Source: Acinetobacter stercoris
Lineage (GTDB): Bacteria; Pseudomonadota; Gammaproteobacteria; Pseudomonadales; Moraxellaceae
NCBI RefSeq assembly: GCF_900323515.1
Contig: NZ_OOGT01000009.1
Location: forward strand, 1-39,275
DNA length: 39,275 nt
Direction of reading: 5' to 3'
The notes beneath the pieces are model-generated. The model was not told the origin of the DNA and did not search any database. It saw only the letters and a list, made by a program, of their open reading frames with translations. The position numbers were made by a program, and so were the translations under genes. Below, piece after piece: positions 15,292 through 23,441 of this stretch (the stretch's first letter is position 1; every line of letters begins with the position of its first letter).

Positions 15292-16791
15292 TTAAAATAC
15301 TTTGAGCAGAAATCGAGCAGCTTCCGAAACCATACGTTCATCACTTAGACCTGCCTTACGTAAAATTCTCCAACGAGGTAGAACTTCTGCCTTTGTTTTC
15401 ATCTCAATGAAAGTTTTAGTTAAACGTCTAATCTGGTATGTCCCAATATCTTCACTATATTTCTCTAAAAATAACTTGGTTAAAGGTAGCATATCTAGAT
15501 TTTTCTCAATGGTTGATACATGGGAGGTTTGTTTCATCCACCATTTTGCTGAACGTCTAGGATTATCCAAATCCCAGAGTAAATCATTGTTGAGCTTAAT
15601 CAACTGTTTTACAAAGGACAAATCACGGCTATGCCAATCCACTTTAGTACCTTGAGGGATATATTTTTGGTGAAAACCCTGATTGGTCTCTAATAACCAA
15701 TGTTTATCGTTACGGTATAACCAAGCATATAAAGCAGCATTTAAAAGCCGAGCAGGCTTTACACCATTTTTTTTGATCAAGCTCAGCCAATTTTCTCGGT
15801 TTTTTATGGTGAGACCAGTAATATGGTTGTTATGAACATCCATATGATTATTTTGATTTATTTTACGGAAAGAGCGGACTTGGTTGAGAATTTCAGCAAA
15901 AGGCCATTCTCTGTTGATTAAAGCCTCAATGGCAATGATATGTTCCAGATAACTAAAGCTTTTTCGATGTTTTCTAAAAATGTTGTTTAACCAAGAGGTC
16001 TCGGAAGTTAAATCGGCTAAACAATACTGCTCTAAAAATTTCTTTGACCAACGGATCGTTATTCTTTCTAGAATACGCTCATGCAAGATTTGGTTTTGCC
16101 CCCGAATACAGTCATTCTGCCGAGCCAGTTCATAATAAAACATCGTCCATTGTTCATAGCTGGGTGACTCAAAGGGAGGCAAGGTCAATAACTCTAACAA
16201 TTTGGACGTAATAAAAATATCGTCAGGATTGGTTATGGTTTGTTCTGTTTTAGGACATGATTGATGAGATGGAACTAAAAAATCATGCCGATGTAATGAT
16301 CTTAAATCCAGTTCTGAGTCAATGAGTTGACCATGTTGGAGACAGCAAGCTCCTTGTATTTGCCATAAGCGGAACCAATAATATTCGCCATATTTCTCTA
16401 ATTGTTCTGCTAAACATTGTGGGCAATAACGTAATTTATGAATAGGTGGGATACGTGAGGCATTAATGCCTAAAGCCAGATGAATCGAACCTTGAGAAAT
16501 ATCAGCCATCCATTTTAAACATTGTTGCCGTCTTTTTTCAGGGACAAAAGGTGCATAGATTGGAAACAGCGTATGCTGATAGGCGATATCCTCAACGGTA
16601 AACTGATGATTCGAAAGCTGATGAATAATAGCGTTTAGGTGACAAGGCAAATCTACCGTTGCAATCACCTTACGATTTTTAAAGACTTCATCTAGTAATT
16701 GTTTAGGACTATCCAAAGCCAAACGAGTCCCTGCCCGAGCCACAGTACTGTAAATCAGCTCGTGTTGGTACGGCATGGGAAAGTTTAGCAT
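15292..16791 (-). CDS. tnsD: Tn7-like target selector TnsD (TniQ family)
   Basis: The 499-residue protein is close to Tn7 TnsD (508). It carries the TniQ zinc-binding set C123, C126, C149 or C150, and H153 (RYCPQCLAE ... GACCLQHG). In Tn7, TnsD binds the 3' end of glmS and recruits TnsC to attTn7, and the location of this element beside glmS agrees with that. The ATG at 16791 is two bases past the tnsC stop, so translation is coupled. The gene ends at a strong terminator, and tnsE does not follow it. Confidence 0.95.
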   Translation of the reverse strand: MLNFPMPYQHELIYSTVARAGTRLALDSPKQLLDEVFKNRKVIATVDLPCHLNAIIHQLSNHQFTVEDIAYQHTLFPIYAPFVPEKRRQQCLKWMADISQGSIHLALGINASRIPPIHKLRYCPQCLAEQLEKYGEYYWFRLWQIQGACCLQHGQLIDSELDLRSLHRHDFLVPSHQSCPKTEQTITNPDDIFITSKLLELLTLPPFESPSYEQWTMFYYELARQNDCIRGQNQILHERILERITIRWSKKFLEQYCLADLTSETSWLNNIFRKHRKSFSYLEHIIAIEALINREWPFAEILNQVRSFRKINQNNHMDVHNNHITGLTIKNRENWLSLIKKNGVKPARLLNAALYAWLYRNDKHWLLETNQGFHQKYIPQGTKVDWHSRDLSFVKQLIKLNNDLLWDLDNPRRSAKWWMKQTSHVSTIEKNLDMLPLTKLFLEKYSEDIGTYQIRRLTKTFIEMKTKAEVLPRWRILRKAGLSDERMVSEAARFLLKVF

Positions 16792-16793
16792 GG

Positions 16794-18476
16794 CTAACTG
16801 ACCTGTTTGAGCCAGTGATCAATATCAAAAACGATATTGGTTTGAGCCTTTAAATGCTCATAAAAGCTATGTTCACTTTCTTTTTGTGAGAATTGGAAAC
16901 GTAAGTCTACCGTATCCAAGGTTTGCCATTGATCAGGTTTGGTACTTTTAGCTTGTGATAATTTCGGTTTTGATGACGATGAACTGGAGTCTTGCGTAAC
17001 ATCCTGATTTAACCAACGCATAATAATAGGGAGTAGCTCAGTTAATTTTCGATTTGGGTGTTCTTTAAATACTTTTTTAACAAGGGGAATTAAAAGCTGG
17101 GAATCATAACCAAGCTCAAGCAATAAATTATGCAAACGTATGGATTCAGTATGACCCCGATATTCTGCCAGTTGGTCATTTTGATCTAGGCTACTTTCTT
17201 CAATTCGGGAGATCAGTTTTAATAATTGTCGATCTACTTCAGGCGTAATCAAGTCGGAATATTCTGCAATTCGTCTTGCATCACCAGAGCGTAAAACATC
17301 TATAATTTTATGAATCGGTTTAAAATCTTCCTGAAATGTGGTTTTAAGTAGTTTAACCGTAATGCGTTCCAAACCCGATTCAATTGCTCGTATCTGTGCC
17401 AGAACAAATAGTTTAACTACAATGTCCAGAATACCCTGACTCAGATCAAACCAGCATTGGCGTAATTCTTCAGACAATGCAGGGTCTGATTTTCTCAACC
17501 ATTGATACTTCCAGAGCGAATCAGTAAATGTCATCCATTCGGATTTTCTGACTTTTCCATCTGGTGTAGTGATTGCAGGCTCATTTTTCATTGGTTCCCA
17601 ATGAATTGAACCCAAACCTACCGCTCTACGTGATGAACGGAGATCCCGCTCAAATATTTGAATTGCTTTAGGTGTCCCGACCATGACGATGGGGAGACTA
17701 TAAATATTGACTAAGGTAACAAAGAAATTGAGCATCTCATCCGAATTTTTGGATTGATTTGCCAACAAGTGTTGAATTTCATCAATGACTAATAAGCCAA
17801 TGGCATGAAGATGGGCAATATGTCCCATAAGCTGTAATAGCTTTTGTTCATTATGGCGTTTCTGCGTGTATTGTTTTTCGTAAGTTGTTCCCAATGCACG
17901 ATCTACGGCACTAAAGAAATTTAAATATAAAGACTTAAGTGAACCATTATAAGGGCAGTCGATTTTTAAATAGACAAGTTGGGTGAAGTTATGCTCAGGG
18001 TGGTAAATCTTTTGTTTATAGTTTTTTAAGATTCGGTTTAGTGTTGTGGTTTTTCCGCTGCCAGAAAAACCAATAAAAGTAAGGCTCTGTGCGGTAGAAC
18101 GTACATCATTAGAGGGTGTTGGTTCAAAATTATTGGATAAAGCGATTTGATGACTACGGTTTAGAATTCGATTAAAGTCGCCAGTCACAATATTCCTCCC
18201 CACATAGCCTTTTCTCAGCATGATGGAGATTTTCTGCTCTAATTCTAAGTGTCTGCGGATAGGATGAAAAAAGTTATTAAATAACTGTGAAATAATATGG
18301 GCACGAGTATTATTCGGTAACTGCCGATCAGATTGTTTAAATTCGATTGAACCTTTTATCGCTTGAATCGTGTCCTGTGCCTCAAAAATGGGTGGCAAAG
18401 CCTCGATAAAAGGATTTCCCTGATAATCTGAAACTGGGCTAGGTGTATATACTGCATAATCATTTTGATTTGTCAT
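16794..18476 (-). CDS. tnsC: Tn7-like transposition regulator TnsC (AAA+ ATPase)
   Basis: The 560-residue protein has Walker A GFSGSGKT at 136-143 and Walker B LLVIDEIQHL at 228-237 (D232, E233); Tn7 TnsC has 555 residues. TnsC joins the target-bound TnsD or TnsE to the TnsAB transposase and gives target immunity. The ATG at 18476 is preferred to the one six bases upstream because AGGA is seven bases from it and only one base from the other. The gap to tnsB is about 29 bases. A serine-rich run near residue 505 probably marks a flexible linker before the C-terminal segment, which in Tn7 contacts TnsA and TnsB. Confidence 0.95.
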   Translation of the reverse strand: MTNQNDYAVYTPSPVSDYQGNPFIEALPPIFEAQDTIQAIKGSIEFKQSDRQLPNNTRAHIISQLFNNFFHPIRRHLELEQKISIMLRKGYVGRNIVTGDFNRILNRSHQIALSNNFEPTPSNDVRSTAQSLTFIGFSGSGKTTTLNRILKNYKQKIYHPEHNFTQLVYLKIDCPYNGSLKSLYLNFFSAVDRALGTTYEKQYTQKRHNEQKLLQLMGHIAHLHAIGLLVIDEIQHLLANQSKNSDEMLNFFVTLVNIYSLPIVMVGTPKAIQIFERDLRSSRRAVGLGSIHWEPMKNEPAITTPDGKVRKSEWMTFTDSLWKYQWLRKSDPALSEELRQCWFDLSQGILDIVVKLFVLAQIRAIESGLERITVKLLKTTFQEDFKPIHKIIDVLRSGDARRIAEYSDLITPEVDRQLLKLISRIEESSLDQNDQLAEYRGHTESIRLHNLLLELGYDSQLLIPLVKKVFKEHPNRKLTELLPIIMRWLNQDVTQDSSSSSSKPKLSQAKSTKPDQWQTLDTVDLRFQFSQKESEHSFYEHLKAQTNIVFDIDHWLKQVS

Positions 18477-18505
18477 AAACATATCCTAGAGTAGAGCTGG
18501 ATGTA

Positions 18506-20650
18506 TTAATCATCATCTGAGTGATCAATATCTTCCAGCAAGTCCTGATAAATACCAAAAGTAAGTTGGTAATCCTCATCATGTTCCAGCTTCTGTTTGG
18601 GCTTAGGCATCTGAATAATGTTATTTGTTGATTCAGAGACTTTTTCAGTTGATTGTTGTTCAGGAAGTGGATTTTTCAGATGATCTGCTTTCCCCGCCAA
18701 ACGTTCATGATTCTTTTCCCGCTGACGGTTTTCCCTAATGCCTGTAACACGTTGTTTTCTGCTTGATGCTGTCTTTGGTTTTTGAGCATTGGCCTGAGCA
18801 ATAATAGACTCTATATGTTCTTCCAGAGCAGCTTTAGATTTATTGGTTTCCAGTTCTTGAATAGCTTGGGTTTGCTTCTGTTCCTGTTGAACCTGCCAAA
18901 CTTCCCAGAAACTACAACCAACAAATTCTCTTGATCTTGGTGCAAGTGCGGCTTCCCAATAGTGAAGACTATCATCTTGATAAAAAACATAAATTATTTC
19001 GGCATTACTCGGGTCATACGCAACTTGTAAAGTATCTGGTCTTGAGATTGATTTTTTACGGTGCATCCAGCCTTGCTGATTAATCTCAGCACAATAATAG
19101 AATACACCAAAAACTTTGAGCCCAAGATCAGATAAGGTTGCTTTGGTTTTAGGAAGCAGTGCAACACGTAATGCCTTTTCGGAAACCTGTTTTAATCTGC
19201 CCACTCGGTTTTGTATACCCCAGTTCCAGAGATGAATCGGAACTAAAGGTAAATCCGTTGGCATATCAAGATCACGATCATACTTTTTTAATTGGTGGGT
19301 CAGGTTGTAGGTGAGGATTGAACCAATAATAATCTGCTTAAAATCATGAATTGTTAAAGTAGCATCTAGACGATAATCTGAGCCACCTCGTTTTTTTTCT
19401 TTAAAGGGTTGTACCACACCCTGAGCAAAAGGTTTAAATTTTGCCTGAGCAGTTCTGAAATAACGTTCTACAATAGGCTTTAAATCCCCACGATATGGCG
19501 CAGTATTTTCAATCCGAATTGAAAAACTATGTTCGAGGGCCTCAATCTGATGACCTAATAATTCTCCACGATCCGCTAAAATCGCATCAGGCAATCCAAT
19601 ACAAGGCCACTCTTCACTGGTAATTTCATAACCATATTGTTTGCATAACTCGACTTTATCGGTCATAGCGACTTGTAGAGCCTGCATTGCGGTTACATAT
19701 GAAGCATTCTCAAAACCAATATAAAAACCGACTACTATTCTGCTAAATACGTCAACAACAAAGTAAATCGTTGGTCTTCCCACAATACAGGCACGATCAG
19801 AATCTGAAACAAGATAAATATCTGCAATCGTTGCATCAATCTCATAACGTGATCCTGGCCCTAAGACTTGGGTATTCACTGTTGAGTGAAGTGCCCGAAT
19901 GTCCTTGTTATAGAGAATAGGATTGCTACGGGCAGTAAGCTGGGTAACTTTAGGAAATTCACGTTCATAAAAATGTTTAAACTGCCATATTGATGGAATT
20001 TCAGTATCTGGCACATCAGGAAATAATGAATGATACATCGTATAGAACTTACGATAGGCATAACCTAAAGAATGTTTATTCTTGGTTAACATATACTTAT
20101 TGATATTAATTCTAAATAATCGCTCAATATTTACATCAATAAGTGCCCCTGTACCTGGCATAGATTTTCTGGGGCGTCCCAGCTTTTTATCTTTGGCAAT
20201 TCGTTTACTACCTTTGGCACCAGAATTTTGATAACTTGGAATAAGTGCATTAGGTATTTGCCCTCGTTGCCAATACCTGCGGGCAAGCCTGTAAATCGTC
20301 TGGTGAGTAGATTTCTGCTGCTCCAATATACGTTTAACAAGATCAAAGCGAATAGATGGATCAAAAAATTGATCATGTGTAATGAGCGGTCTGATTAACG
20401 CCATTCCAGCATCACGCTTTTGCTGCTGGATACTACCCTCAACAACTTTTAGCAATGCGATATCTGCAAAGGGGTCTTCAATCCATTCAGCTTCGTTTGC
20501 TTCTATAGATTTAGTTAACTCATTTTTTTCGATAAGAAAGGGGTTAGCACTCTGACTATCAATATCAATCCATACGATGTGATAAAGTGTCATTTTAAGG
20601 ATACGAAAAGATGTATCGTGCAGTTTATAAACATCATTGATTCGAAACAT
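18506..20650 (-). CDS. tnsB: Tn7-like transposase TnsB (DDE recombinase)
   Basis: From the ATG at 20650 the protein has 714 residues (Tn7 TnsB 702). The DDE triad is D272 (EIDATIADIYL), D360 (ILADRGEL) and E395 (KPIVERYF), with the same 35-residue D-E spacing as Tn7 (D273/D361/E396). TnsB binds the transposon ends and cuts and joins the 3' strands. An ATG ten codons upstream exists, but the start at 20650 aligns with the Tn7 N-terminus (MxxIN) and has GGAGG nine bases upstream. It overlaps the end of tnsA by 17 bases. The charged, proline-rich C-terminal tail corresponds to the TnsC-binding tail of Tn7 TnsB. Confidence 0.95.
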   Translation of the reverse strand: MFRINDVYKLHDTSFRILKMTLYHIVWIDIDSQSANPFLIEKNELTKSIEANEAEWIEDPFADIALLKVVEGSIQQQKRDAGMALIRPLITHDQFFDPSIRFDLVKRILEQQKSTHQTIYRLARRYWQRGQIPNALIPSYQNSGAKGSKRIAKDKKLGRPRKSMPGTGALIDVNIERLFRININKYMLTKNKHSLGYAYRKFYTMYHSLFPDVPDTEIPSIWQFKHFYEREFPKVTQLTARSNPILYNKDIRALHSTVNTQVLGPGSRYEIDATIADIYLVSDSDRACIVGRPTIYFVVDVFSRIVVGFYIGFENASYVTAMQALQVAMTDKVELCKQYGYEITSEEWPCIGLPDAILADRGELLGHQIEALEHSFSIRIENTAPYRGDLKPIVERYFRTAQAKFKPFAQGVVQPFKEKKRGGSDYRLDATLTIHDFKQIIIGSILTYNLTHQLKKYDRDLDMPTDLPLVPIHLWNWGIQNRVGRLKQVSEKALRVALLPKTKATLSDLGLKVFGVFYYCAEINQQGWMHRKKSISRPDTLQVAYDPSNAEIIYVFYQDDSLHYWEAALAPRSREFVGCSFWEVWQVQQEQKQTQAIQELETNKSKAALEEHIESIIAQANAQKPKTASSRKQRVTGIRENRQREKNHERLAGKADHLKNPLPEQQSTEKVSESTNNIIQMPKPKQKLEHDEDYQLTFGIYQDLLEDIDHSDDD

Positions 20651-21437
20651 GGCGAATGTCCTCCCACACTTCAATATCACCTAATGTAATTTCAGATAAT
20701 TTAAGCTTTTTATAGTCTTTGGTTATATCAAAAATAAAATAACGTTGAGCAAGAAGCTCCCGAATTTCTGATAAAGATGAACCCAGTTCTAAATCATATG
20801 CCTGATCTACTTTTTTACTTAACTCAATTAATGTGAGATGAGGATATTGAGCAAATTTCTGCATATAGTCATCGAGCTTTTCATAAACAGGAAGAGAAGA
20901 TTCCCTCATAGCAGGATAGAGCCATTTGATATTGTGAAGTACAGTCGCAGGAATATCTTTTTCTGTCAGGATGTACCAAGGTGTCTTTGTACTTTCCCAA
21001 TATCTTCGTTCCAGCTCAAGTTTTTCAATGGTTCTAATATCTTCTAAATCTGCTACGTATTTTGTTTGCAGAGCAAAATTGGGTTGCCTGAAATCTTTAC
21101 GATCTACATAAAAATCTGAACTCATAATTTGTAGGGCATTACGAACTCTAGGATGAGTAATTTGAGCTTGTTCTGCAATTTGAGTTGTGGCTTGAAGCGG
21201 TAAAGGAAACTGTTCCCGAATATCAGTAACTGATGGATTCCAGTCTAAAAGTAGAAAGGTTGCAAGTTCTAAATCAGACAATAAATGATGTGTACGTTTG
21301 GTTGTATGTCCATATACACGATGTGAGCGACCTTTTGAGCCAAAATCACGCACAGTTACCCAAGGTTTATAGTTCTTTAGGTAGCCTTGACCACGACCTT
21401 CTTTTATCCAATTGTCTTGTTGTTTTTCAGTCGCCAT
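20634..21437 (-). CDS. tnsA: Tn7-like endonuclease TnsA
   Basis: The 267-residue protein (Tn7 TnsA 273) keeps the restriction-enzyme-like active site: E57 (SDLELATF), D108 (MSSDFYVD) and K126 (LQTKYVAD), equivalent to Tn7 E63, D114 and K132. The N-terminal KEGRGQG and C-terminal DLELGSSLSEIR segments also match Tn7. TnsA cuts the 5' strands so the element moves by cut-and-paste. The ATG at 21437 has AGG nine bases upstream, inside the distal arm of an inverted repeat (21442-21483). First gene of tnsABCD. Confidence 0.95.
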   Translation of the reverse strand: MATEKQQDNWIKEGRGQGYLKNYKPWVTVRDFGSKGRSHRVYGHTTKRTHHLLSDLELATFLLLDWNPSVTDIREQFPLPLQATTQIAEQAQITHPRVRNALQIMSSDFYVDRKDFRQPNFALQTKYVADLEDIRTIEKLELERRYWESTKTPWYILTEKDIPATVLHNIKWLYPAMRESSLPVYEKLDDYMQKFAQYPHLTLIELSKKVDQAYDLELGSSLSEIRELLAQRYFIFDITKDYKKLKLSEITLGDIEVWEDIRHVSNQ

Positions 21438-21441
21438 AGCA

Positions 21442-21483
21442 AATCGCCTGCTACTCTCATTAATTTAAGAATAGCAGGCGATT
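21442..21483 (-). promoter_or_regulatory. 12-bp perfect inverted repeat covering tnsA promoter and ribosome site
   Basis: AATCGCCTGCTA (21442-21453) and TAGCAGGCGATT (21472-21483) are exact inverse complements around an 18-base loop. In a minus-strand RNA begun upstream, for example in glmS, this would fold into a stable hairpin hiding the tnsA Shine-Dalgarno sequence. In RNA begun at the candidate promoter 21468-21496 (start near 21461) the first arm is missing and the site stays open. It could instead, or also, be a protein operator. Confidence 0.75.
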
Positions 21484-21496
21484 GTTATTTGATCAA
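21468..21496 (-). promoter_or_regulatory. Candidate tnsA promoter
   Basis: On the minus strand TTGATC (21496-21491) and TATTCT (21473-21468) are separated by exactly 17 bases. The promoter lies directly inside the three end repeats, as in Tn7 where TnsB binding at the right end represses tnsABCDE expression. Predicted RNA start is near 21461. Confidence 0.65.
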
Positions 21497-21500
21497 TATG

Positions 21501-21560
21501 AGATGATACTTTATTACCTAAGATGAAACTATATTACTTAGGATGATACTTTATTGCTCT
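21501..21560. repeat. Three tandem 20-bp repeats, probable TnsB-binding sites of the right end
   Basis: The 20-base units at 21501-21520, 21521-21540 and 21541-21560 share the pattern RGATGAWACTWTATTRCYYW. The units are head to tail without gaps. The outermost sits six bases inside the transposon terminus at 21566. Tn7 right ends carry overlapping 22-bp TnsB sites, so the period here is slightly shorter and the number (three recognisable) lower than the four of Tn7. Confidence 0.8.
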
Positions 21561-21566
21561 CATACA

Positions 21567-21590
21567 AGAGGCTGTAATAAAAATATAATA
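21567..21590. other. attTn7-type insertion point downstream of glmS
   Basis: 24 bases separate the last base of the element (21566) from the glmS stop codon (TAA at 21593-21591 on the minus strand). This fits the spacing known for Tn7 insertion at attTn7. The five bases AGAGG at 21567-21571 are the predicted target duplication; the matching copy would be beyond the missing left end. Confidence 0.75.
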
Positions 21591-23429
21591 TTATTCAACT
21601 GTTACCGATTTTGCCAAATTACGAGGTTGGTCAACATCAGTACCACGAAGCACTGCAACGTGATAAGACAGTAGTTGAACCGGTACGCTGTAAACGATTG
21701 GCGCTAACCATGAACTCACGTTTGGTACATGTACAACATGTTGACGGTCTTTATTTTTGATTCCACTATCTTCATCAGCGAAAACAAATAACTCCCCGCC
21801 ACGTGCCTGAACTTCTTCCATGTTGGATTTTAGTTTATCTAACATTTCATCGTTTGGAGCAAGAATAACGACAGGCATGTCATTGTCGACAAGTGCAAGT
21901 GGGCCATGTTTTAACTCACCTGCGGCATAACCTTCAGCGTGAATATACGAAATTTCTTTGAGTTTTAATGCACCTTCAAGGGCAATCGGAAACTCTGTAC
22001 CACGACCTAAGAATAAGCAGTGCTGTTTTTCGACAAACAGTTCAGATAAACGCAAAATTTCAGTGTCATTTTGCAAAGTATCTAAAATCACTTTTGGAGT
22101 ATGCCACATGTCAGCAGTGATTTCGGCAATCTGGTTTTCATCAATGTTTTGCTTAATTTGACCGATTTTCAAGATTAAGAGCATGAGTGCTGCAAGTTGA
22201 GTGGTAAATGCTTTAGTTGAAGCTACACCTATCTCAGGCCCCGCAAGCGTGAGTAAATGATAATCTGTTTCACGTACCATAGATGATGTTGCAACATTAC
22301 AAATCGTCATGGTTGTAATGTTTAGATTTTTCGCAGCAGCACGTTTTTTGGTATCACGAAGGGCCGCTAAAGTATCGGCTGTTTCACCAGATTGTGAAAT
22401 ACATACATAGAGTGTATCACCCACAATTACAGGTGAGCGATAACGATACTCACTGGCAATTTCAACATGGCACGGAAGGTCAGCCAGTTGTTCAAACCAG
22501 TATTTTCCGATCATTCCGGCATGATAGCTTGTACCACACGCAATGATCTGAACTTGTTTGATATTGCTAAAATCAATCTCGGCATCTTTCAGGAAATCTG
22601 GGCGCAGTGCATTACCATTTAAAGCTTGAGAAATGGTTTGCTGAATAGCTTCTGGCTGTTCATAGATTTCTTTGAGCATATAATGCTTAAATTCACCTTT
22701 AGTGGCATTGCTAATAGTTGCATCCAGTTCTTTCACTGGGCGAGCGACTTTTTGTCCGTTTACGTAAACATCAATAGTTTCACGTGTTAAACGTGCAATA
22801 TCACCTTCTTCAAGGTAGATAAAGCGGTTAGTAACTGGTAAAAGTGCTAACTGGTCGGAACTGATAAAGTTTTCACCGATCCCAACACCAATAACCAATG
22901 GCGAACCTTCACGTACAGCGATGAGTTCATCAGGATGGTTTGTATCAATAATACCAAGTGCATAGGCACCTTTAAGTTGAGGCACAACCTGTTCAACTGC
23001 CTTTAAAAGATCAGGAGTAGATTTCAACGCTTCATGCACAAGGTGCGCAACAACTTCCGTATCGGTTTGTGAGGTAAAGTTATAACCTAATGCTTCGAGA
23101 TCATCTTTAAGTTCTTGATAGTTTTCGATGATTCCGTTATGTACAACAGCAACACGCCCAGATATATGTGGATGGGCATTATTTTCAGTCGGTTTACCGT
23201 GAGTTGCCCAGCGTGTGTGTGCAATACCGATAGAGCCAATGATCGCACTCTCATTGACAGCCTGTTCAAGGTTGGCAACTTTTCCTACACGACGTTCACG
23301 TAAAATCTGACCATGGTCAACTAATGCAAGACCAGCAGAATCATAGCCACGATATTCAAGTCGCTTTAAGCCTTCAATTAAAATATTGGTAATACTACGT
23401 TCTGCAACGCCACCTACGATACCGCACAT
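21591..23429 (-). CDS. glmS: Glutamine--fructose-6-phosphate aminotransferase (isomerizing)
   Basis: The 612-residue enzyme makes glucosamine-6-phosphate, the first step toward UDP-GlcNAc for peptidoglycan and LPS. The N-terminal class II amidotransferase domain begins MCGIVG with nucleophile C2. Two SIS sugar-isomerase domains follow, with CGTSYHA and SQSGETADT motifs, and the protein ends LAKSVTVE. The ATG has AGGA eight bases upstream. It lies 12 bases after glmU and is the last gene of the minus-strand housekeeping cluster. Its 3' end contains the TnsD recognition region. The transposon now occupies the position where its native terminator would be. Confidence 0.98.
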   Translation of the reverse strand: MCGIVGGVAERSITNILIEGLKRLEYRGYDSAGLALVDHGQILRERRVGKVANLEQAVNESAIIGSIGIAHTRWATHGKPTENNAHPHISGRVAVVHNGIIENYQELKDDLEALGYNFTSQTDTEVVAHLVHEALKSTPDLLKAVEQVVPQLKGAYALGIIDTNHPDELIAVREGSPLVIGVGIGENFISSDQLALLPVTNRFIYLEEGDIARLTRETIDVYVNGQKVARPVKELDATISNATKGEFKHYMLKEIYEQPEAIQQTISQALNGNALRPDFLKDAEIDFSNIKQVQIIACGTSYHAGMIGKYWFEQLADLPCHVEIASEYRYRSPVIVGDTLYVCISQSGETADTLAALRDTKKRAAAKNLNITTMTICNVATSSMVRETDYHLLTLAGPEIGVASTKAFTTQLAALMLLILKIGQIKQNIDENQIAEITADMWHTPKVILDTLQNDTEILRLSELFVEKQHCLFLGRGTEFPIALEGALKLKEISYIHAEGYAAGELKHGPLALVDNDMPVVILAPNDEMLDKLKSNMEEVQARGGELFVFADEDSGIKNKDRQHVVHVPNVSSWLAPIVYSVPVQLLSYHVAVLRGTDVDQPRNLAKSVTVE

Positions 23430-23441
23430 ATTTTTATCCTC

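Larger units (their letters stand above)
1..21566. mobile_element. Tn7-like transposon, right end and most of the element (left end outside window)
   Basis: A complete tnsABCD set (15292-21437) and a tnsE (617-2212) flank and accompany cargo genes, and the element abuts the 3' end of glmS, the classical attTn7 target. Reading inward from position 21566 on the minus strand, the terminus begins TGTATGAGAG, which has the TGT...ACA character of Tn7-family ends. Three tandem repeats follow. tnsA is the gene nearest glmS, matching Tn7 orientation (right end toward glmS). No matching TGT end with repeats was found between 1 and 15238, so the left end must lie beyond position 1. The exact terminal base rests on the TGT motif and the spacing to glmS; the target duplication cannot be checked without the left end. 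Confidence 0.9.
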
